NCBI GenBank assembly: GCA_947628305.1
Contig: CANQZG010000013.1
Location: 17,504 to 81,503 of the forward strand
DNA from: an uncultured Muribaculaceae bacterium
GTDB taxonomy: Bacteria; Bacteroidota; Bacteroidia; Bacteroidales; Muribaculaceae
Length of the DNA stretch: 64,000 nt
Direction: 5' to 3'
Shown here: one piece after another, positions 52,636 through 63,576 of the stretch
Layout: each line of letters starts with the position of its first letter
How positions within the stretch are numbered: the stretch's first letter is position 1
Made by a program: the position numbers and the translations under genes
Notes under the pieces: generated by a model
Database searches by the model: none
What the model saw: only the letters and a program-made list of their open reading frames with translations
Told to the model about the DNA's origin: nothing

Positions 52636-53775
52636 ATGAAAAAAGTTTATTTCTCAATGTTAGCCGTCGCCGCGCTGTTACTTGGCGCGTGCTCAAGCAA
52701 CGATGAACTCACGCCCGACGAGGGCGACGCTGCCAAGAACATCGATTACACCGAAGCCAACTCCGCTTCATGGCGCAACTACATGCGTCAGGTCAGCGCA
52801 CTGCTCTGTGACGACGCCGACGCACTTCACAACGCATGGACTGTCAGCTACGAAGATGGGACACCATTCGCATCCCAGTTCAAATCCCACAACAATTCAG
52901 AATATCCAAGTGTCAAGAGTTGTCTCGACCAGATTGTCGAAGGGTGTGCCGACATTGCCAATGAAGTGGGCACCGCAAAGATAGGCGACCCCTACAACCA
53001 ATATTTCGTGGATAAGGAGAAAGCCTTATATGCCGTCGAGTCATGGTACAGCTGGCATTCTCGCGATGACTATACCAATAACATATACTCAATACGTAAC
53101 TCCTATTACGGCTCTCTCGATGGCAAGGAGTCAAACAACTCAATCGCCGCGCTCATAAAAGAGACCAACCCGACACTCGACACCGAAATGCGTGCGGCAA
53201 TCACCGCTGCAGCCAATGCCATCCAGGCGATACCGCAACCGTTCCGCAACAACATCAACTCCAAGGAATCGCTTGCTGCCATGACCGCATGCGCGACCCT
53301 CGAATCATTGCTCACCAACAAACTGAAACCCGCCCTCGACGGCATCACCGGCCGTGACGCACAGTTACAGGCGATTGTCGACAACTATGTTGACAATGTG
53401 GTTGTCCCCACCTACGCCGACCTCGCCACCAAGAACAAACAACTCCAGCAGTCAGTCCTCGCATTCTATAACTCTCCTTCTGACGCAGCTTTCCGCAACG
53501 CATGCAACGCATGGATGGTCGCCCGTGAACCATGGGAAAAGAGTGAGGCATTCCTGTTCGGCCCGGTTGACGCCCTCGGTCTCGACCCCAACATGGACTC
53601 ATGGCCTCTTGACCAGGTATCGATTGTAAACATCCTAAATTCAGGGAACTACGATGACCTCAACTGGGAGGACGGCGATGATGACGATGCAATTGAAGCC
53701 AAGCAAGGAGTAAGAGGCTTCCACACACTTGAGTTCCTGTTGTTCAAAAACGGAAATCCACGCACTGTAAAATGA
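52636..53775 (+). CDS. Imelysin-family (M75) lipoprotein
   Basis: 379 aa, lipobox LLGAC (Cys19). The imelysin signature GxHxxE appears as GFHTLEFLLF near the C-terminus, with NAWMVAREPWEKSEAFLFGPVDALGLDP before it. Family members (IrpA, EfeO, ICMP) are Fur-regulated and bind iron in the periplasm; proteolysis is doubtful. It overlaps the di-heme gene by ATGA, a pairing also known from Proteobacteria, and supports a metal uptake function for the run. Confidence 0.92.
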   Translation: MKKVYFSMLAVAALLLGACSSNDELTPDEGDAAKNIDYTEANSASWRNYMRQVSALLCDDADALHNAWTVSYEDGTPFASQFKSHNNSEYPSVKSCLDQIVEGCADIANEVGTAKIGDPYNQYFVDKEKALYAVESWYSWHSRDDYTNNIYSIRNSYYGSLDGKESNNSIAALIKETNPTLDTEMRAAITAAANAIQAIPQPFRNNINSKESLAAMTACATLESLLTNKLKPALDGITGRDAQLQAIVDNYVDNVVVPTYADLATKNKQLQQSVLAFYNSPSDAAFRNACNAWMVAREPWEKSEAFLFGPVDALGLDPNMDSWPLDQVSIVNILNSGNYDDLNWEDGDDDDAIEAKQGVRGFHTLEFLLFKNGNPRTVK

Positions 53776-55199
53776 GAATCCCTGTCTATATAGGCTTGAT
53801 TGGACTCGCATCCGCCCTAAGCGGATGCGAGTCTGACGGCCTTGAGGCGATTGACATCGAGGTGCCGGAGGGATATGCACTCTCAGCCGGTACTTCAACA
53901 CTGTTTGTCAACTCGTCAGTCGCATACGACAACGAAGCCCCGTGGGTTTCGGGTGATTACCTTACACGGTTTGTACGCGGTGACCGCCTGTATGACGATG
54001 TACGCACCTCCACCAACGGCGAAGGGGGTGGACTCGGCCCGGTATATGCCGGATATTCGTGCGGAAGCTGCCACCGCAATGCGGGACGCACCCGGCCCGC
54101 CCTATGGAATGACGGCGGTTCAGGCCCCTACGGGTTCTCATCCATGCTTGTATATGTCTCACGTAAAAACGGCGCGTTCTTCAAGGATTACGGACGAGTC
54201 CTGCATGACCAGTCAATCTACGGTGTCACAGCCGAGGGCAAACTTAAAGTGAAATGGAACTATCAATCATTTTCATTCCCTGACGGAGAGCCATACGAAT
54301 TATGCTATCCGACCTACGAAATCACCGACTGGTATGCCGATGCAATCGACCCTAAAGACCTTTTTGTGACAGTACGTATCCCACTGCGCCATGTCGGCAT
54401 GGGTCAGATGATGTCGCTCGACCCAACGGAAATCGAGACACTCGCCGCTAAAAGCAATTATCCTGAATACGGCATCTCGGGACGGTGCAACTATATTGTC
54501 GAGCGCGGCATGACGCAACTCGGATTGTCAGGCAACAAGGCGCAGCATGCCGACCTCACCGTAGAACTCGGCTTTTCGTCTGACATGGGTGTGACAAATT
54601 CACGTTACCCCGAGGAGATATGCCAGGGCCAGATACAGGTTAACCAAGGCTCGATGATGGGATTGGCCTACGACTGTCTCGACATATCCACGGAGGACAT
54701 GGAGAACGTCGACCTCTACATGCAGAGTCTCGGCGTACCTGCCCGGCGTGATGTAAAAGACCCGCAGGTCCAACGCGGCGAACAGATGTTCTATGAGGCA
54801 AAGTGCCATCTATGCCACGTGACAACACTGCACACGCGCCCGCGAGGCTCGACCTTGTTGAACAACACGACGCTCCCATGGCTCGGAGGCCAGACAATCC
54901 ATCCCTACAGCGATTTCCTGATTCATGACATGGGTTCGGAAATCATGGGTGTGGGCCTGAACGACAACTATGTGTCAGGCCTGGCACGCGGTAATGAATG
55001 GCGCACCACGCCCCTATGGGGAATCGGATTGCAGGAAAGGGTCAACGGCCACACTTATTTCCTGCATGACGGGCGTGCCCGCAATTTTGTGGAAGCCATA
55101 ATGTGGCATGGTGGCGAAGGAGAGGCCTCCAAGAATCTGTTCAAGAAAATGACAAAAACCGACAGGGATGCCCTCGTGCGTTTCCTCCAGTCTTTATAA
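53772..55199 (+). CDS. DUF1111 di-heme thiol-oxidoreductase-like lipoprotein
   Basis: 475 aa, lipobox LSGC (Cys19). Two c-type heme sites are seen: CGSCHRNAGRTRPA (about 97-110) and CHLCHVTTLHTRP (about 346-358). DHDR-like blocks WGIGLQERVNGHTYFLHDGRA and AIMWHGGEGEAS belong to the DUF1111 (DHOR) family, distantly like cytochrome c peroxidases. It probably passes electrons to or from the metal handled by imelysin. Heme attachment needs a cytochrome c synthetase, and one is encoded four genes downstream. Confidence 0.92.
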   Translation: MRIPVYIGLIGLASALSGCESDGLEAIDIEVPEGYALSAGTSTLFVNSSVAYDNEAPWVSGDYLTRFVRGDRLYDDVRTSTNGEGGGLGPVYAGYSCGSCHRNAGRTRPALWNDGGSGPYGFSSMLVYVSRKNGAFFKDYGRVLHDQSIYGVTAEGKLKVKWNYQSFSFPDGEPYELCYPTYEITDWYADAIDPKDLFVTVRIPLRHVGMGQMMSLDPTEIETLAAKSNYPEYGISGRCNYIVERGMTQLGLSGNKAQHADLTVELGFSSDMGVTNSRYPEEICQGQIQVNQGSMMGLAYDCLDISTEDMENVDLYMQSLGVPARRDVKDPQVQRGEQMFYEAKCHLCHVTTLHTRPRGSTLLNNTTLPWLGGQTIHPYSDFLIHDMGSEIMGVGLNDNYVSGLARGNEWRTTPLWGIGLQERVNGHTYFLHDGRARNFVEAIMWHGGEGEASKNLFKKMTKTDRDALVRFLQSL

Positions 55200-55206
55200 A
55201 ACAGTA

Positions 55207-56427
55207 ATGAGAAAGCATATAATTTCAATCATAACACTTGTCGCCCTCGTCACCGCAATACCGGCCAGGGCACAGTATGACGAAGACACCGAGAACGGAG
55301 TCGTGTCGCTTGCCGGACGCAAAGGGTTCACATTCGAGACCCGTGACGGCAACTTTGTATTCAAACCCTATCTGCTCATGCAGGCATCGGCCAATTTCAA
55401 CTACTATGACGATGAAGGCCTCGATGCCGCATACAATCAGGACAACGTAGCCAATTCAGGTTTCGCGATTCCATACGCCGTGCTCGGTTTCACAGGCAAG
55501 GCGTTCAAGATTGTCAGCTATAACCTGACACTGAATGCAGCCGCCTCAGGTGGCTGCCTCTTGCAACAGGCCTGGGCCGACATCGTCCCCAAGGCCGAAA
55601 TCGGAGTGCGTTTCGGAAAATTCAAGACCCCGTTTTCCCACGCCTACCTCACCACGCTCGGAGAGACGCTGTTCCCGTCACTCCCGACATCGCTCACCGC
55701 TCCGGTCATCATGCCCTATTCCCTCAACGCCGTTACACCGCACATCGGTACAGGGTTTGACCTCGGCGTGGAGGCCCACGGCCTGGTCGCAAAAAAGTTC
55801 GGTTATCAGGTGGGGATATTCAATGGCACAGGCGCATCGGTCAATGCTGCGACCAAGACAATAAGCGATGACTGGCACATACCTTCATTACTTTATGCGA
55901 CGCGCCTGACATTCATGCCCAAGGGTGTGATGCCGGCGACACAGGGTTCTCCCCGCAACCTCAATTCCGACAAGATGCTCATCGGACTCTCGGCCTCGAT
56001 GAATGTCGAAAGCGAGAATGAAAGCACCAACGATTTCCGTCTCGGTGCAGAGTTCGCATGGGTGAAAGACAGACTGTACATCGGCGCGGAGACCTATTAC
56101 ATGCACGTAGGATTCACCCGACGACAGAAAATAGACCGTTCCTTTGAGTATTGGGGAGGGTATGTACAGGCCGGATATTTTGTCACCGATAAAATCCAGC
56201 CGGCGTTAAGATATGACTTCATGGACCGCAACGGCACTGACAAGAACGGCATGCTCAACATGCCCGCTGTCGGTGTGAACTATTACATAAATTCCCTCAA
56301 CCTCAAGTTGCAAGCGATGTATCAATACACCGGCCGCACGGGACATGACCGTCAGATGGACCGTGACGAGGACAACCTCGGCCTCTCGACCCATTCAGGG
56401 ACAGTCATGGTACAGTATACATTCTAA
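55207..56427 (+). CDS. Second porin (OprP/OprO-like)
   Basis: 406 aa from the ATG at 55207 with a signal ending ARAQ. Blocks: VVSLAGRKGFTFETRDGNF, VLGFTGKAFKIVSYNLTLNAA, AEIGVRFGKFKTPFS and a C-terminal STHSGTVMVQYTF, ending in Phe. It resembles the phosphate-selective porin group. It lies 7 nt after the di-heme gene and 4 nt before the heme lipoprotein. Confidence 0.85.
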   Translation: MRKHIISIITLVALVTAIPARAQYDEDTENGVVSLAGRKGFTFETRDGNFVFKPYLLMQASANFNYYDDEGLDAAYNQDNVANSGFAIPYAVLGFTGKAFKIVSYNLTLNAAASGGCLLQQAWADIVPKAEIGVRFGKFKTPFSHAYLTTLGETLFPSLPTSLTAPVIMPYSLNAVTPHIGTGFDLGVEAHGLVAKKFGYQVGIFNGTGASVNAATKTISDDWHIPSLLYATRLTFMPKGVMPATQGSPRNLNSDKMLIGLSASMNVESENESTNDFRLGAEFAWVKDRLYIGAETYYMHVGFTRRQKIDRSFEYWGGYVQAGYFVTDKIQPALRYDFMDRNGTDKNGMLNMPAVGVNYYINSLNLKLQAMYQYTGRTGHDRQMDRDEDNLGLSTHSGTVMVQYTF

Positions 56428-56431
56428 AGAC

Positions 56432-57127
56432 ATGAAACCGCAAACAATCATATTATCGGCGATAGCCTGTGCGATGTTGTGTTGCGCATGTGATGACGGT
56501 CGCATCTACGGCAACGGCGTGACTCCCCCCCAGGAGGGACGTGTCGCCCGTGTTTCGGGCCATTTTTCAGGAATCGACACCTGGCCATCGGGGTACCATG
56601 TCTCGGTTTCAGGTTTTAAAGAGGGAAGTGACTATGCCGTCATCTCCAAGAATATCAGCGTAGACGAGACCGTCCTGACAGGTATAAGCGATGAAGTGAC
56701 CGAACTTAGCCTGTGTGTCGTTGACCGTCTGCGCAACCGTGTCATCTCATTCTCATCAATGGAACTCCCCGTGACCCGTGACACAATCGAGATGAAAGTG
56801 GATGTCACCGATGTCTCTATGTTCGGGGCAATCGAACATGGTATTTTCGCGACCACATGCGCCCAATGTCACGGTGCGACAGGCTATGCGGCCGCAGGAC
56901 TCGACCTTACAGCCGGACACGGATACAGTGCACTTGTCAATACCGCATCCACTATTGACCCGACCATGCTTCGTGTCGAACCCGGCAACAGTGACAACAG
57001 TCTCCTTTACAAGGCCCTGTCCTCCGACATGTCGGCTTCATGGCGTTACGACCACACATCCGAGGTTGTGAACGACTCCCGGTTGCAACTCATAAAGGAT
57101 TGGATTGACAACGGAGCCAAAAGATAG
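56432..57127 (+). CDS. Mono-heme c-type cytochrome lipoprotein
   Basis: 231 aa from the ATG at 56432, lipobox LCCAC (Cys20). The N-terminal part (about 25-125) looks like a beta-sandwich. The C-terminal part has one heme site, CAQCHGATGYAAAGLDL (about 146-162), and an end SRLQLIKDWIDNGAKR typical of cytochromes joined to dehydrogenases. It probably exchanges electrons with the DUF1111 protein. Confidence 0.85.
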   Translation: MKPQTIILSAIACAMLCCACDDGRIYGNGVTPPQEGRVARVSGHFSGIDTWPSGYHVSVSGFKEGSDYAVISKNISVDETVLTGISDEVTELSLCVVDRLRNRVISFSSMELPVTRDTIEMKVDVTDVSMFGAIEHGIFATTCAQCHGATGYAAAGLDLTAGHGYSALVNTASTIDPTMLRVEPGNSDNSLLYKALSSDMSASWRYDHTSEVVNDSRLQLIKDWIDNGAKR

Positions 57128-57141
57128 AATAAAATCAGTTT

Positions 57142-58281
57142 ATGAAATACAATACATATACTTACGATGACTTAGGGACAACGGCCCGATTTGCCTCGTT
57201 CCAACCTACCGATGGCATATCCGAAGGTCACCTGATGATTACAGTCGAGAATCCCCAAGGCGGTTTCAAATACCAGTTAGACGCCGTCACCGGGACACTC
57301 TCCCGCTTCAGGGAGCTGCTCCCTCAATCCATGCACCCTGTTTTCAAACGCTATTTTCTTTCCGATGCCGCCAATCAGGCCCACGAATTACCGATTCATG
57401 AGGAATGTGCCGTCTCTGTGGTCGAACAACCGCCGTTATCAGGCTCAAAGGTCGCGTTATGGGTATATTTTCAGGAACAGGTAGAGGTTACAAGCCTTGA
57501 CTGTGGACTGTATTCAGTCTCCCATGGCAATTATCGTCACCTGTGGCAAGGGAGTGCTAACTGTCCCGGACTTCACTCGGCTATGGCCACCCGCGCGTTG
57601 CTCGGAGACCTCGCGATAAACCTTGAGAACGAGGGGGGCCGCCTGTCGGACAACTGTGTGCGCACATGGTTCTTTGTACAGAACGTTGATGTCAACTACC
57701 GTGGCGTGGTGGACGGGCGCAATGAAATGTTCAAAATCACCGGACTGACCGATGACACCCACTTCATCGCATCGACCGGCATAGGTGGACGACACGCCGA
57801 CCATAATGTAATCGTCGAGATGGATTCCTACTCGGTCAACGGACTCATCCCGGGGCAGATTGGTTATCTATATGCCGCTGACCGTATGAACCGCACAGCC
57901 GAATATGGCGTGGCGTTTGAACGTGGCACGACTGTCGACTACGGCGACCGTAGGCATATCTTCATATCGGGCACCGCAAGTATCGACAACCGGGGCGAAA
58001 TAATGTATCCCGATGATGTCGCACGACAGACCGAACGCATGCTCGGCAATGTAAACGCCTTGCTAAGCGAAGCCGGATGCGGGTTTGATTCACTTTGCCA
58101 TGCAATAGTCTATCTCCGTGATGTCGCCGATTATAAGACTGTGAGACACCTTATTGATGTCGCCCTACCATCGACACCACGGGTGATTGTATATGCACCC
58201 GTATGCCGCCCCGGATGGTTGATTGAGATGGAATGTATGGCTACAATCCCTGTGTGCAACCATGAGTATGCTCCGCTTTAA
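57142..58281 (+). CDS. RidA/YjgF-superfamily protein with extra N-terminal domain
   Basis: 379 aa, no signal peptide. The last 130 residues (from about 250) have [29 protein letters not shown] and [13 protein letters not shown], the RidA pattern. The N-terminal 240 residues resemble the first domain of chorismatase-type (FkbO/Hyg5) proteins in size. RidA proteins hydrolyse reactive enamines or imines. Why such a cytoplasmic protein is encoded inside a periplasmic redox operon is unclear. Confidence 0.78.
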   Translation: MKYNTYTYDDLGTTARFASFQPTDGISEGHLMITVENPQGGFKYQLDAVTGTLSRFRELLPQSMHPVFKRYFLSDAANQAHELPIHEECAVSVVEQPPLSGSKVALWVYFQEQVEVTSLDCGLYSVSHGNYRHLWQGSANCPGLHSAMATRALLGDLAINLENEGGRLSDNCVRTWFFVQNVDVNYRGVVDGRNEMFKITGLTDDTHFIASTGIGGRHADHNVIVEMDSYSVNGLIPGQIGYLYAADRMNRTAEYGVAFERGTTVDYGDRRHIFISGTASIDNRGEIMYPDDVARQTERMLGNVNALLSEAGCGFDSLCHAIVYLRDVADYKTVRHLIDVALPSTPRVIVYAPVCRPGWLIEMECMATIPVCNHEYAPL

Positions 58282-60040
58282 GCAATTTTTCTCCAGACGC
58301 AATATCGGGTCGGTAATGTTGCATTGCTCCCTGATGTTGATTATCATCGGAGGTTGCATTACTTGGTGGGATGCCGAACGGGGAAACATGATATTGAACC
58401 CGCACACAGAGGTGTCGGAATTCACCGACAAAGACGACACCATCTTTCATCTGCCGTTCAATGTAACGCTCGACACATTCATGGTTGACTATTACCCTGG
58501 AAGTGTCCTGCCACGTGGCTACACAAGCCGTCTGCTTATAAACGGGCAGTCCCACACCCTGTCTATGAACCGCATAATCAGTGTCGCCGGTTATCGGTTC
58601 AACCAGTCAGGCTATCACGGCGACGGGAGTTCGGTCATCGGGGTGAACCATGACCCGTGGGGCATAGGCGTGACCTACGGCGGGTATATCCTCTTCGCTG
58701 TCTCAGGAATGTGGCTGCTCGTCAACCCTCGCGGGCGGTTTCGTTCGCTGCTGCGTTGCACGCTCGCATTTGCATCCCTCGTCATGACAACGATGCCGGC
58801 GCGTGCGGTAGAGGGTATCAGCAAATCCGATGCCGACGATGCCGGATGCCGGCAGGTCCTTTATAACGGCCGTGTCGCCCCCCTGAACAGCGTCGCGACA
58901 GAGTTCGCCTTGAAAGTGACAGGTTCAAAACGGTTCAGAGGCACATCGCCTGAACAACTGATGTTATCAGTCATGCTATACCCCGACGACTGGGTCAATG
59001 AACCGTTAATAAAAATCAAGGATGCACGGTTGAGGGATTCATTAGGCGTGACACGTTCCCACGCATCTCTGTCCGAATTATTCGACAGCGACCGCCAATA
59101 CCGTCTACGGGGACTATACCATGGCGGGGAAGGCTTGATTGACAAGGCCATTGAGGATGTAGATGAACGTGTCGAGGTCATCCTAAGGTTACGCCAGGGT
59201 GAATTGTTCCAACCTATGCCAAAAGGAACGCAACGACTCTCCGATTTCCGTGTAAGGGTTGAAATCATGTACAACACCCTCCCGTTCTCGACAATTCTCT
59301 TTGTTTCACTGTTCACTCTCGCCCTCGGGATGTTCGCCACAGTACTATTGCACCGCCGTATCATCCCTTGGCTCACCTATACCCTGCTGTCCCTAATCCT
59401 GATGTATGGCGTGGCGTTTTACGCCTTGAGATGGATAATCGCCGGATGTATACCGATGGGGTCGGCGGCCGAGACATTACTGCTATTGTCCCTGCTTTTA
59501 GTGTCTCTGTCGATGACAATGGTACACCGACACCCGACAATAGCCGCACTCGGCACTCTCATGGCCGGATGCGCCGAACTTGTGGCGCATATCTCCCTGT
59601 GCAATCCCGCAGTAACTCCAACGATGCCAGTGCTGCAGTCCCCGTGGCTCGGAATACATGTAACCCTTGTAATGACGTCATACGCCCTCCTGGCCTTCAC
59701 TGCCGTAATCTCAATCGTGGCATTATGTCGCCCCGCCGCACAACACCGTCTCGCCCGACTTAGCATCGTCATCCTTTATCCGGGAGTCCTGCTCCTCGGT
59801 GCGGGAATTTTCACCGGGGCGGTATGGGCCAACACCGCGTGGGGTCGATACTGGGACTGGGACCCAAAGGAGACATGGGCCTTAATCTCCATGATAGTGT
59901 ATGCGGTGCCTCTGCATCATTCGTTGATGCCGTTGACACGACCAAGGCGACTGCACGTCTATCTGTTATGTGCAATCGCCTCGATTCTTATGACTTACTT
60001 CGGTGTCAATTATCTCCCATCACTGCACGCCTATTCATGA
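58262..60040 (+). CDS. CcsBA-type cytochrome c synthetase (ResB-CcsA fusion)
   Basis: About 592 aa from the ATG at 58262 (58268 also possible), overlapping the RidA gene by 20 nt. The N-terminal ResB-like part has two membrane segments around a small periplasmic portion, then a long periplasmic stretch. The C-terminal CcsA part has six or more segments and the heme-handling WWD motif [15 protein letters not shown] (about 535). It attaches heme to CxxCH cytochromes, here presumably the two upstream. Shorter than many Bacteroidota CcsBA proteins. Confidence 0.9.
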   Translation: MSMLRFKQFFSRRNIGSVMLHCSLMLIIIGGCITWWDAERGNMILNPHTEVSEFTDKDDTIFHLPFNVTLDTFMVDYYPGSVLPRGYTSRLLINGQSHTLSMNRIISVAGYRFNQSGYHGDGSSVIGVNHDPWGIGVTYGGYILFAVSGMWLLVNPRGRFRSLLRCTLAFASLVMTTMPARAVEGISKSDADDAGCRQVLYNGRVAPLNSVATEFALKVTGSKRFRGTSPEQLMLSVMLYPDDWVNEPLIKIKDARLRDSLGVTRSHASLSELFDSDRQYRLRGLYHGGEGLIDKAIEDVDERVEVILRLRQGELFQPMPKGTQRLSDFRVRVEIMYNTLPFSTILFVSLFTLALGMFATVLLHRRIIPWLTYTLLSLILMYGVAFYALRWIIAGCIPMGSAAETLLLLSLLLVSLSMTMVHRHPTIAALGTLMAGCAELVAHISLCNPAVTPTMPVLQSPWLGIHVTLVMTSYALLAFTAVISIVALCRPAAQHRLARLSIVILYPGVLLLGAGIFTGAVWANTAWGRYWDWDPKETWALISMIVYAVPLHHSLMPLTRPRRLHVYLLCAIASILMTYFGVNYLPSLHAYS

Positions 60041-60059
60041 ACGACGGGAAAAGACAATG

Positions 60060-60233
60060 TCACACCTTGGATTTGGTGGCATACGCGCCAAAAACCAAAA
60101 TGAACGCAACCAATGCGAGACCTGCGCCTATAGATGTATAGACCAATGTCCCATCCGAAACAAATAGGGTCATAATCAACAGACCCACGGCAATCACCGC
60201 ACAAATAATAGCTAAAACGACTAAAAATTTCAT
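60060..60233 (-). CDS. Small two-segment membrane protein
   Basis: 57 aa from the ATG at 60233: hydrophobic FLVVLAIICAVIAVGLLIM and YTSIGAGLALVAFILVFGAY around a short polar turn, with a basic C-terminus KSKV. Family unknown. The longer frame upstream is not membrane-like. It is convergent with ccsBA, 19 nt apart. Confidence 0.6.
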   Translation of the reverse strand: MKFLVVLAIICAVIAVGLLIMTLFVSDGTLVYTSIGAGLALVAFILVFGAYATKSKV

Positions 60234-60348
60234 AGCTGTAAAAGTTTTAAGTTCTTTAGGATAAAACACATTAACATTAGGATTCGACTTCTGTTTTACA
60301 TTTTTTAACCCACCATAGCATACTAATTGTCCTCCAAACAATTAAAGT

Positions 60349-60380
60349 ATTGTGAACGTTTAAATTTTATTCTATATTTG
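60349..60380 (+). promoter_or_regulatory. glpK promoter
   Basis: ATTG (60349-60352), 20 nt, TATATTTG (60373-60380). The leader of about 94 nt before the glpK ATG is long enough to hold an operator or regulatory fold, though none is evident. Confidence 0.6.
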
Positions 60381-60477
60381 TGGACTCGGTGTTATCTGAC
60401 CACGATTGACACATCCTTAACATACAACACAAAACGTCTACACGCCTCAACCCGGCGCAGGACAAAATACATCTACC

Positions 60478-61986
60478 ATGGACAAGAAATATATTCTCGC
60501 GCTCGACCAGGGGACAAGCAGTTCCCGAGCAATAGTGTTTGACCATTCCGGGACTATACGTTCCGTCGCACAAAAAGAGTTCCCGCAGATTTTTCCAAAA
60601 TCGGGATGGGTAGAACATGACCCACACCAGATATGGTCCTCACAGGCGGCAGTCGTGGCCGAAGCCATATCCGAAATCGGAATCAACGGGACAAACATCG
60701 CGGCAATCGGCATAACAAACCAGCGCGAGACTACCATCGTATGGGACCGCGAGACCGAGGAGCCGATATATAACGCAATCGTGTGGCAAGACCGCAGGAC
60801 TTCAGATTATATCGACCAGCTCAAGGCCGACGGTGTTACCGACATGATACGTCAAAAGACAGGTCTTATCCCCGATGCCTATTTCAGCGCGACAAAAATC
60901 AAATGGATTCTCGACAATGTCCCCGGGGCGAAAAAACGCGCCCAGGCGGGCAAACTGATGTGTGGCACCGTTGACACATGGCTCGTTTGGCGTCTGACAC
61001 GCGGCGAGGTACATGTGACCGATGTCTCCAATGCATCTCGCACAATGCTTTTCAACATACACACCCTTGACTGGGATGATGACTTGCTGAAGATGTTTGA
61101 CATTCCGCGCTCCATGCTTCCGCAGGTGAAGGCGTCAAGCGAAGTATATGGCACTACGACAACGACAATCTTCGCGCACAAAGTGCCCATCAGCGGTATC
61201 GCAGGCGACCAGCAGGCCGCTCTTTTCGGTCAGTTGTGCGTCGAACCGGGTGCGGTAAAGAACACCTACGGCACAGGCTGCTTCCTTCTGATGAACAGCG
61301 GAGACAAACCCATCCTGTCACAGAACCGATTACTAACGACAATCGGATGGAAAATAGGCGACAAGGTCACCTACGCTCTCGAAGGCTCGATATTTGTCGG
61401 AGGTTCAGTCGTCCAATGGCTCCGCGATGGCCTATGCTGCATCAATTGTTCAGGTGATGTTGAGAAACTTGCCGCATCCGTGCCCGACACGGGTGGAGTA
61501 TATTTCGTCCCTGCCCTCACAGGCCTCGGCGCACCTTATTGGGACTCGCATGCACGCGGGCAAATCTCAGGCATAAGCCGTGGCACCACCGCCGCCCACA
61601 TCGCTCGCGCGGCCCTGGAGGGTATCGCCTACCAGACCTACGACATTGTCCAGGCCATGGTGCGCGACTCCAATCTGCCAATCGCCAATCTCAAGGTCGA
61701 CGGGGGTGCATCACGCAACAACCTCCTGATGCAATTTCAGAGCGACATTCTCGATACACAGGTACTCCGGCCAAAAATCACAGAGACAACAGCCCTCGGC
61801 GCAGCCTATCTCGCCGGTCTTGCAGTAGGCTATTGGGACAATATCAATGAAATCAAGGCACAATGGCAAGTCGACAACGTGTTCGTTCCGTCAGGTGACA
61901 AAACCACAGTCAATGACAAACTCAATGGATGGCATGACGCCGTCCGGCGCGTGCTAAGCGATTACAAACCCGAACTTAAACTTTAA
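60478..61986 (+). CDS. glpK: Glycerol kinase
   Basis: Phosphorylates glycerol to sn-glycerol 3-phosphate. 502 aa, normal. [14 protein letters not shown] (phosphate 1 loop), [46 protein letters not shown] and [15 protein letters not shown] are the FGGY-family signatures. glpF follows at 26 nt. Confidence 0.97.
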   Translation: MDKKYILALDQGTSSSRAIVFDHSGTIRSVAQKEFPQIFPKSGWVEHDPHQIWSSQAAVVAEAISEIGINGTNIAAIGITNQRETTIVWDRETEEPIYNAIVWQDRRTSDYIDQLKADGVTDMIRQKTGLIPDAYFSATKIKWILDNVPGAKKRAQAGKLMCGTVDTWLVWRLTRGEVHVTDVSNASRTMLFNIHTLDWDDDLLKMFDIPRSMLPQVKASSEVYGTTTTTIFAHKVPISGIAGDQQAALFGQLCVEPGAVKNTYGTGCFLLMNSGDKPILSQNRLLTTIGWKIGDKVTYALEGSIFVGGSVVQWLRDGLCCINCSGDVEKLAASVPDTGGVYFVPALTGLGAPYWDSHARGQISGISRGTTAAHIARAALEGIAYQTYDIVQAMVRDSNLPIANLKVDGGASRNNLLMQFQSDILDTQVLRPKITETTALGAAYLAGLAVGYWDNINEIKAQWQVDNVFVPSGDKTTVNDKLNGWHDAVRRVLSDYKPELKL

Positions 61987-62012
61987 ACTATAATCTGTAA
62001 ACTTTTAAAGCC

Positions 62013-62756
62013 ATGGAAATCTCGTTACCGATGCAGTGTCTCTTTGAATTTATAGGTACGGCCGTCATGATTCTACTCGGATGTGGCGTCGTGGCATGTG
62101 TATCTCTAAAAAAATCTAAAGGAGAGGGTGGCGGATGGATGGTTGTGACCCTCGCATGGGGACTCGCCGTAATGTGCGGTGTGCTCATCGCCGGCCCTTT
62201 CACGGGCGCACATCTCAATCCGGCCGTCTCAATAGGTCTCGCCTCCGCCGGAAAATTCCCCTGGTCCTCTGTTATCCCTTATATCTCCGCACAGATACTC
62301 GGCGCGATGACAGGAGGCGCTATGGTATACTGGTTCTATAAGGACCATTTTGATGCCACCGAAGATGCCGAGACAAAACTCGGGGTGTTCTCGACAATAC
62401 CCGCGATACGCAACCATTACCGTAATCTTATCAGCGAAATCATCGGGACATTTGTCCTTGTCCTTGTAATCCTGTTCATAGGAGATAAATCCAATTCAGC
62501 CGAAGTTGGACTTGGAAGCATAGGAGCAATCCCGGTGGCACTACTCGTGGTTGTCATAGGCTTGTCACTTGGCGGAACAACTGGATATGCAATCAATCCG
62601 GCAAGAGACCTCGGCCCACGCATCGCCCATCAGATTCTTCCCATCAGAGGTAAAGGCTCAAGCCAATGGAGCTACAGTTGGGTGCCCATTCTCGGCCCCA
62701 TAATTGGTTCTGCGTTAGCAGCCCTTGTGTATTGGCTCGTCATCACGCAACTTTAG
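62013..62756 (+). CDS. glpF: Glycerol facilitator (MIP family)
   Basis: 247 aa, six membrane segments plus two half-helices with the paired NPA motifs GAHLNPAVSIG (about 66-76) and GYAINPARDLGPR (about 192-204). The Asp after the second NPA and the spacing favour a glycerol channel over a water channel. It lets glycerol enter for GlpK. Confidence 0.95.
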   Translation: MEISLPMQCLFEFIGTAVMILLGCGVVACVSLKKSKGEGGGWMVVTLAWGLAVMCGVLIAGPFTGAHLNPAVSIGLASAGKFPWSSVIPYISAQILGAMTGGAMVYWFYKDHFDATEDAETKLGVFSTIPAIRNHYRNLISEIIGTFVLVLVILFIGDKSNSAEVGLGSIGAIPVALLVVVIGLSLGGTTGYAINPARDLGPRIAHQILPIRGKGSSQWSYSWVPILGPIIGSALAALVYWLVITQL

Positions 62757-62770
62757 TGAATACATCACAT

Positions 62771-62812
62771 ATATGCGGCTCGGCCTTTATTGGTCGAGCC
62801 GCATATTTTGTA
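62771..62812 (+). terminator. glpKF terminator
   Basis: 12-bp perfect stem ATATGCGGCTCG (62771-62782) with 62795-62806, 12-nt loop, followed by TTTGTAT. It lies 14 nt past the glpF stop. Confidence 0.85.
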
Positions 62813-62980
62813 TCAAAACTGTAACAATTTTGTACTACAAAAACACACCGTAACAGTCTTGTTACAATTCATTCAATGCGCAATTATCTGACATTTAATT
62901 ACTTATAAATAAATTCAACACCAAGGCCTCCATTTAACATCCATTAACCATTGAAATGTTTTTCTTCCGTTCCCGCGCCA

Positions 62981-62988
62981 TACCTTTG
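62981..62988 (+). promoter_or_regulatory. -7 box of the ECF sigma gene
   Basis: TACCTTTG, exact TAnnTTTG, 75 nt before the ATG at 63064. Confidence 0.6.
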
Positions 62989-63063
62989 TATTGTCAGCGG
63001 GACGGAAAGACCTCCCCGGCACCACGTTTGAAACTAAAAGACAACCCGATAAAACTTACGATT

Positions 63064-63567
63064 ATGGCAACCCCGCAATTCGAATCAAAGCTAATGTCAC
63101 TGCAGGCAAACCTCCTCAACTTCGCATTCATGCTCACCTCCAACCGTGACGACGCCTACGACCTGTTGCAGGACACCACCCTCAAGGCCCTGGACAACGC
63201 CGACAAGTACGTCGACAACACCAACTTCAAGGGATGGGTGTTCACCATAATGCGTAACATCTTCATCAACAACTACCGCCGCGTGTCGCGCGCAGCCACC
63301 GTCGTTGACCGCACCGAGGACCTCTACCACCTCAACCTGTCGCAGGACTCGGGACTCGAGACCCCCGAGGGGGCGTTCGGCGCGGGCGAAATCTCGGCGG
63401 CAATCAACGAGTTCTCCGACGACTACCGCATCCCCTTCACCATGCATGTCCAGGGGTACAAGTACAACGAAATCGCCGAGAGGATGCAACTGCCGTTAGG
63501 CACGGTAAAGAGCCGAATTTATTTCGCCCGGCAGAAACTCCAGGCGCGCTTCGCCGACTACCGCTGA
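63064..63567 (+). CDS. ECF-type RNA polymerase sigma factor
   Basis: 167 aa from the ATG at 63064; the longer frame starts inside the promoter. Region 2 is LNFAFMLTSNRDDAYDLLQDTTLKAL and FKGWVFTIMRNIFINNYRR. Region 4 is YNEIAERMQLPLGTVKSRIYFARQKL. No anti-sigma gene adjoins it, as in several constitutive Bacteroidota sigma factors of this type. Regulon unknown. Confidence 0.95.
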   Translation: MATPQFESKLMSLQANLLNFAFMLTSNRDDAYDLLQDTTLKALDNADKYVDNTNFKGWVFTIMRNIFINNYRRVSRAATVVDRTEDLYHLNLSQDSGLETPEGAFGAGEISAAINEFSDDYRIPFTMHVQGYKYNEIAERMQLPLGTVKSRIYFARQKLQARFADYR

Positions 63568-63576
63568 AAGTATATA

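Noticed and set aside
57310..57330. AGGGAG...CTCCCT palindrome inside the RidA-like gene
   Set aside because: It lies within conserved coding sequence, lacks the N6-GR-N6' layout and the TGAC flank, and is best taken as chance.
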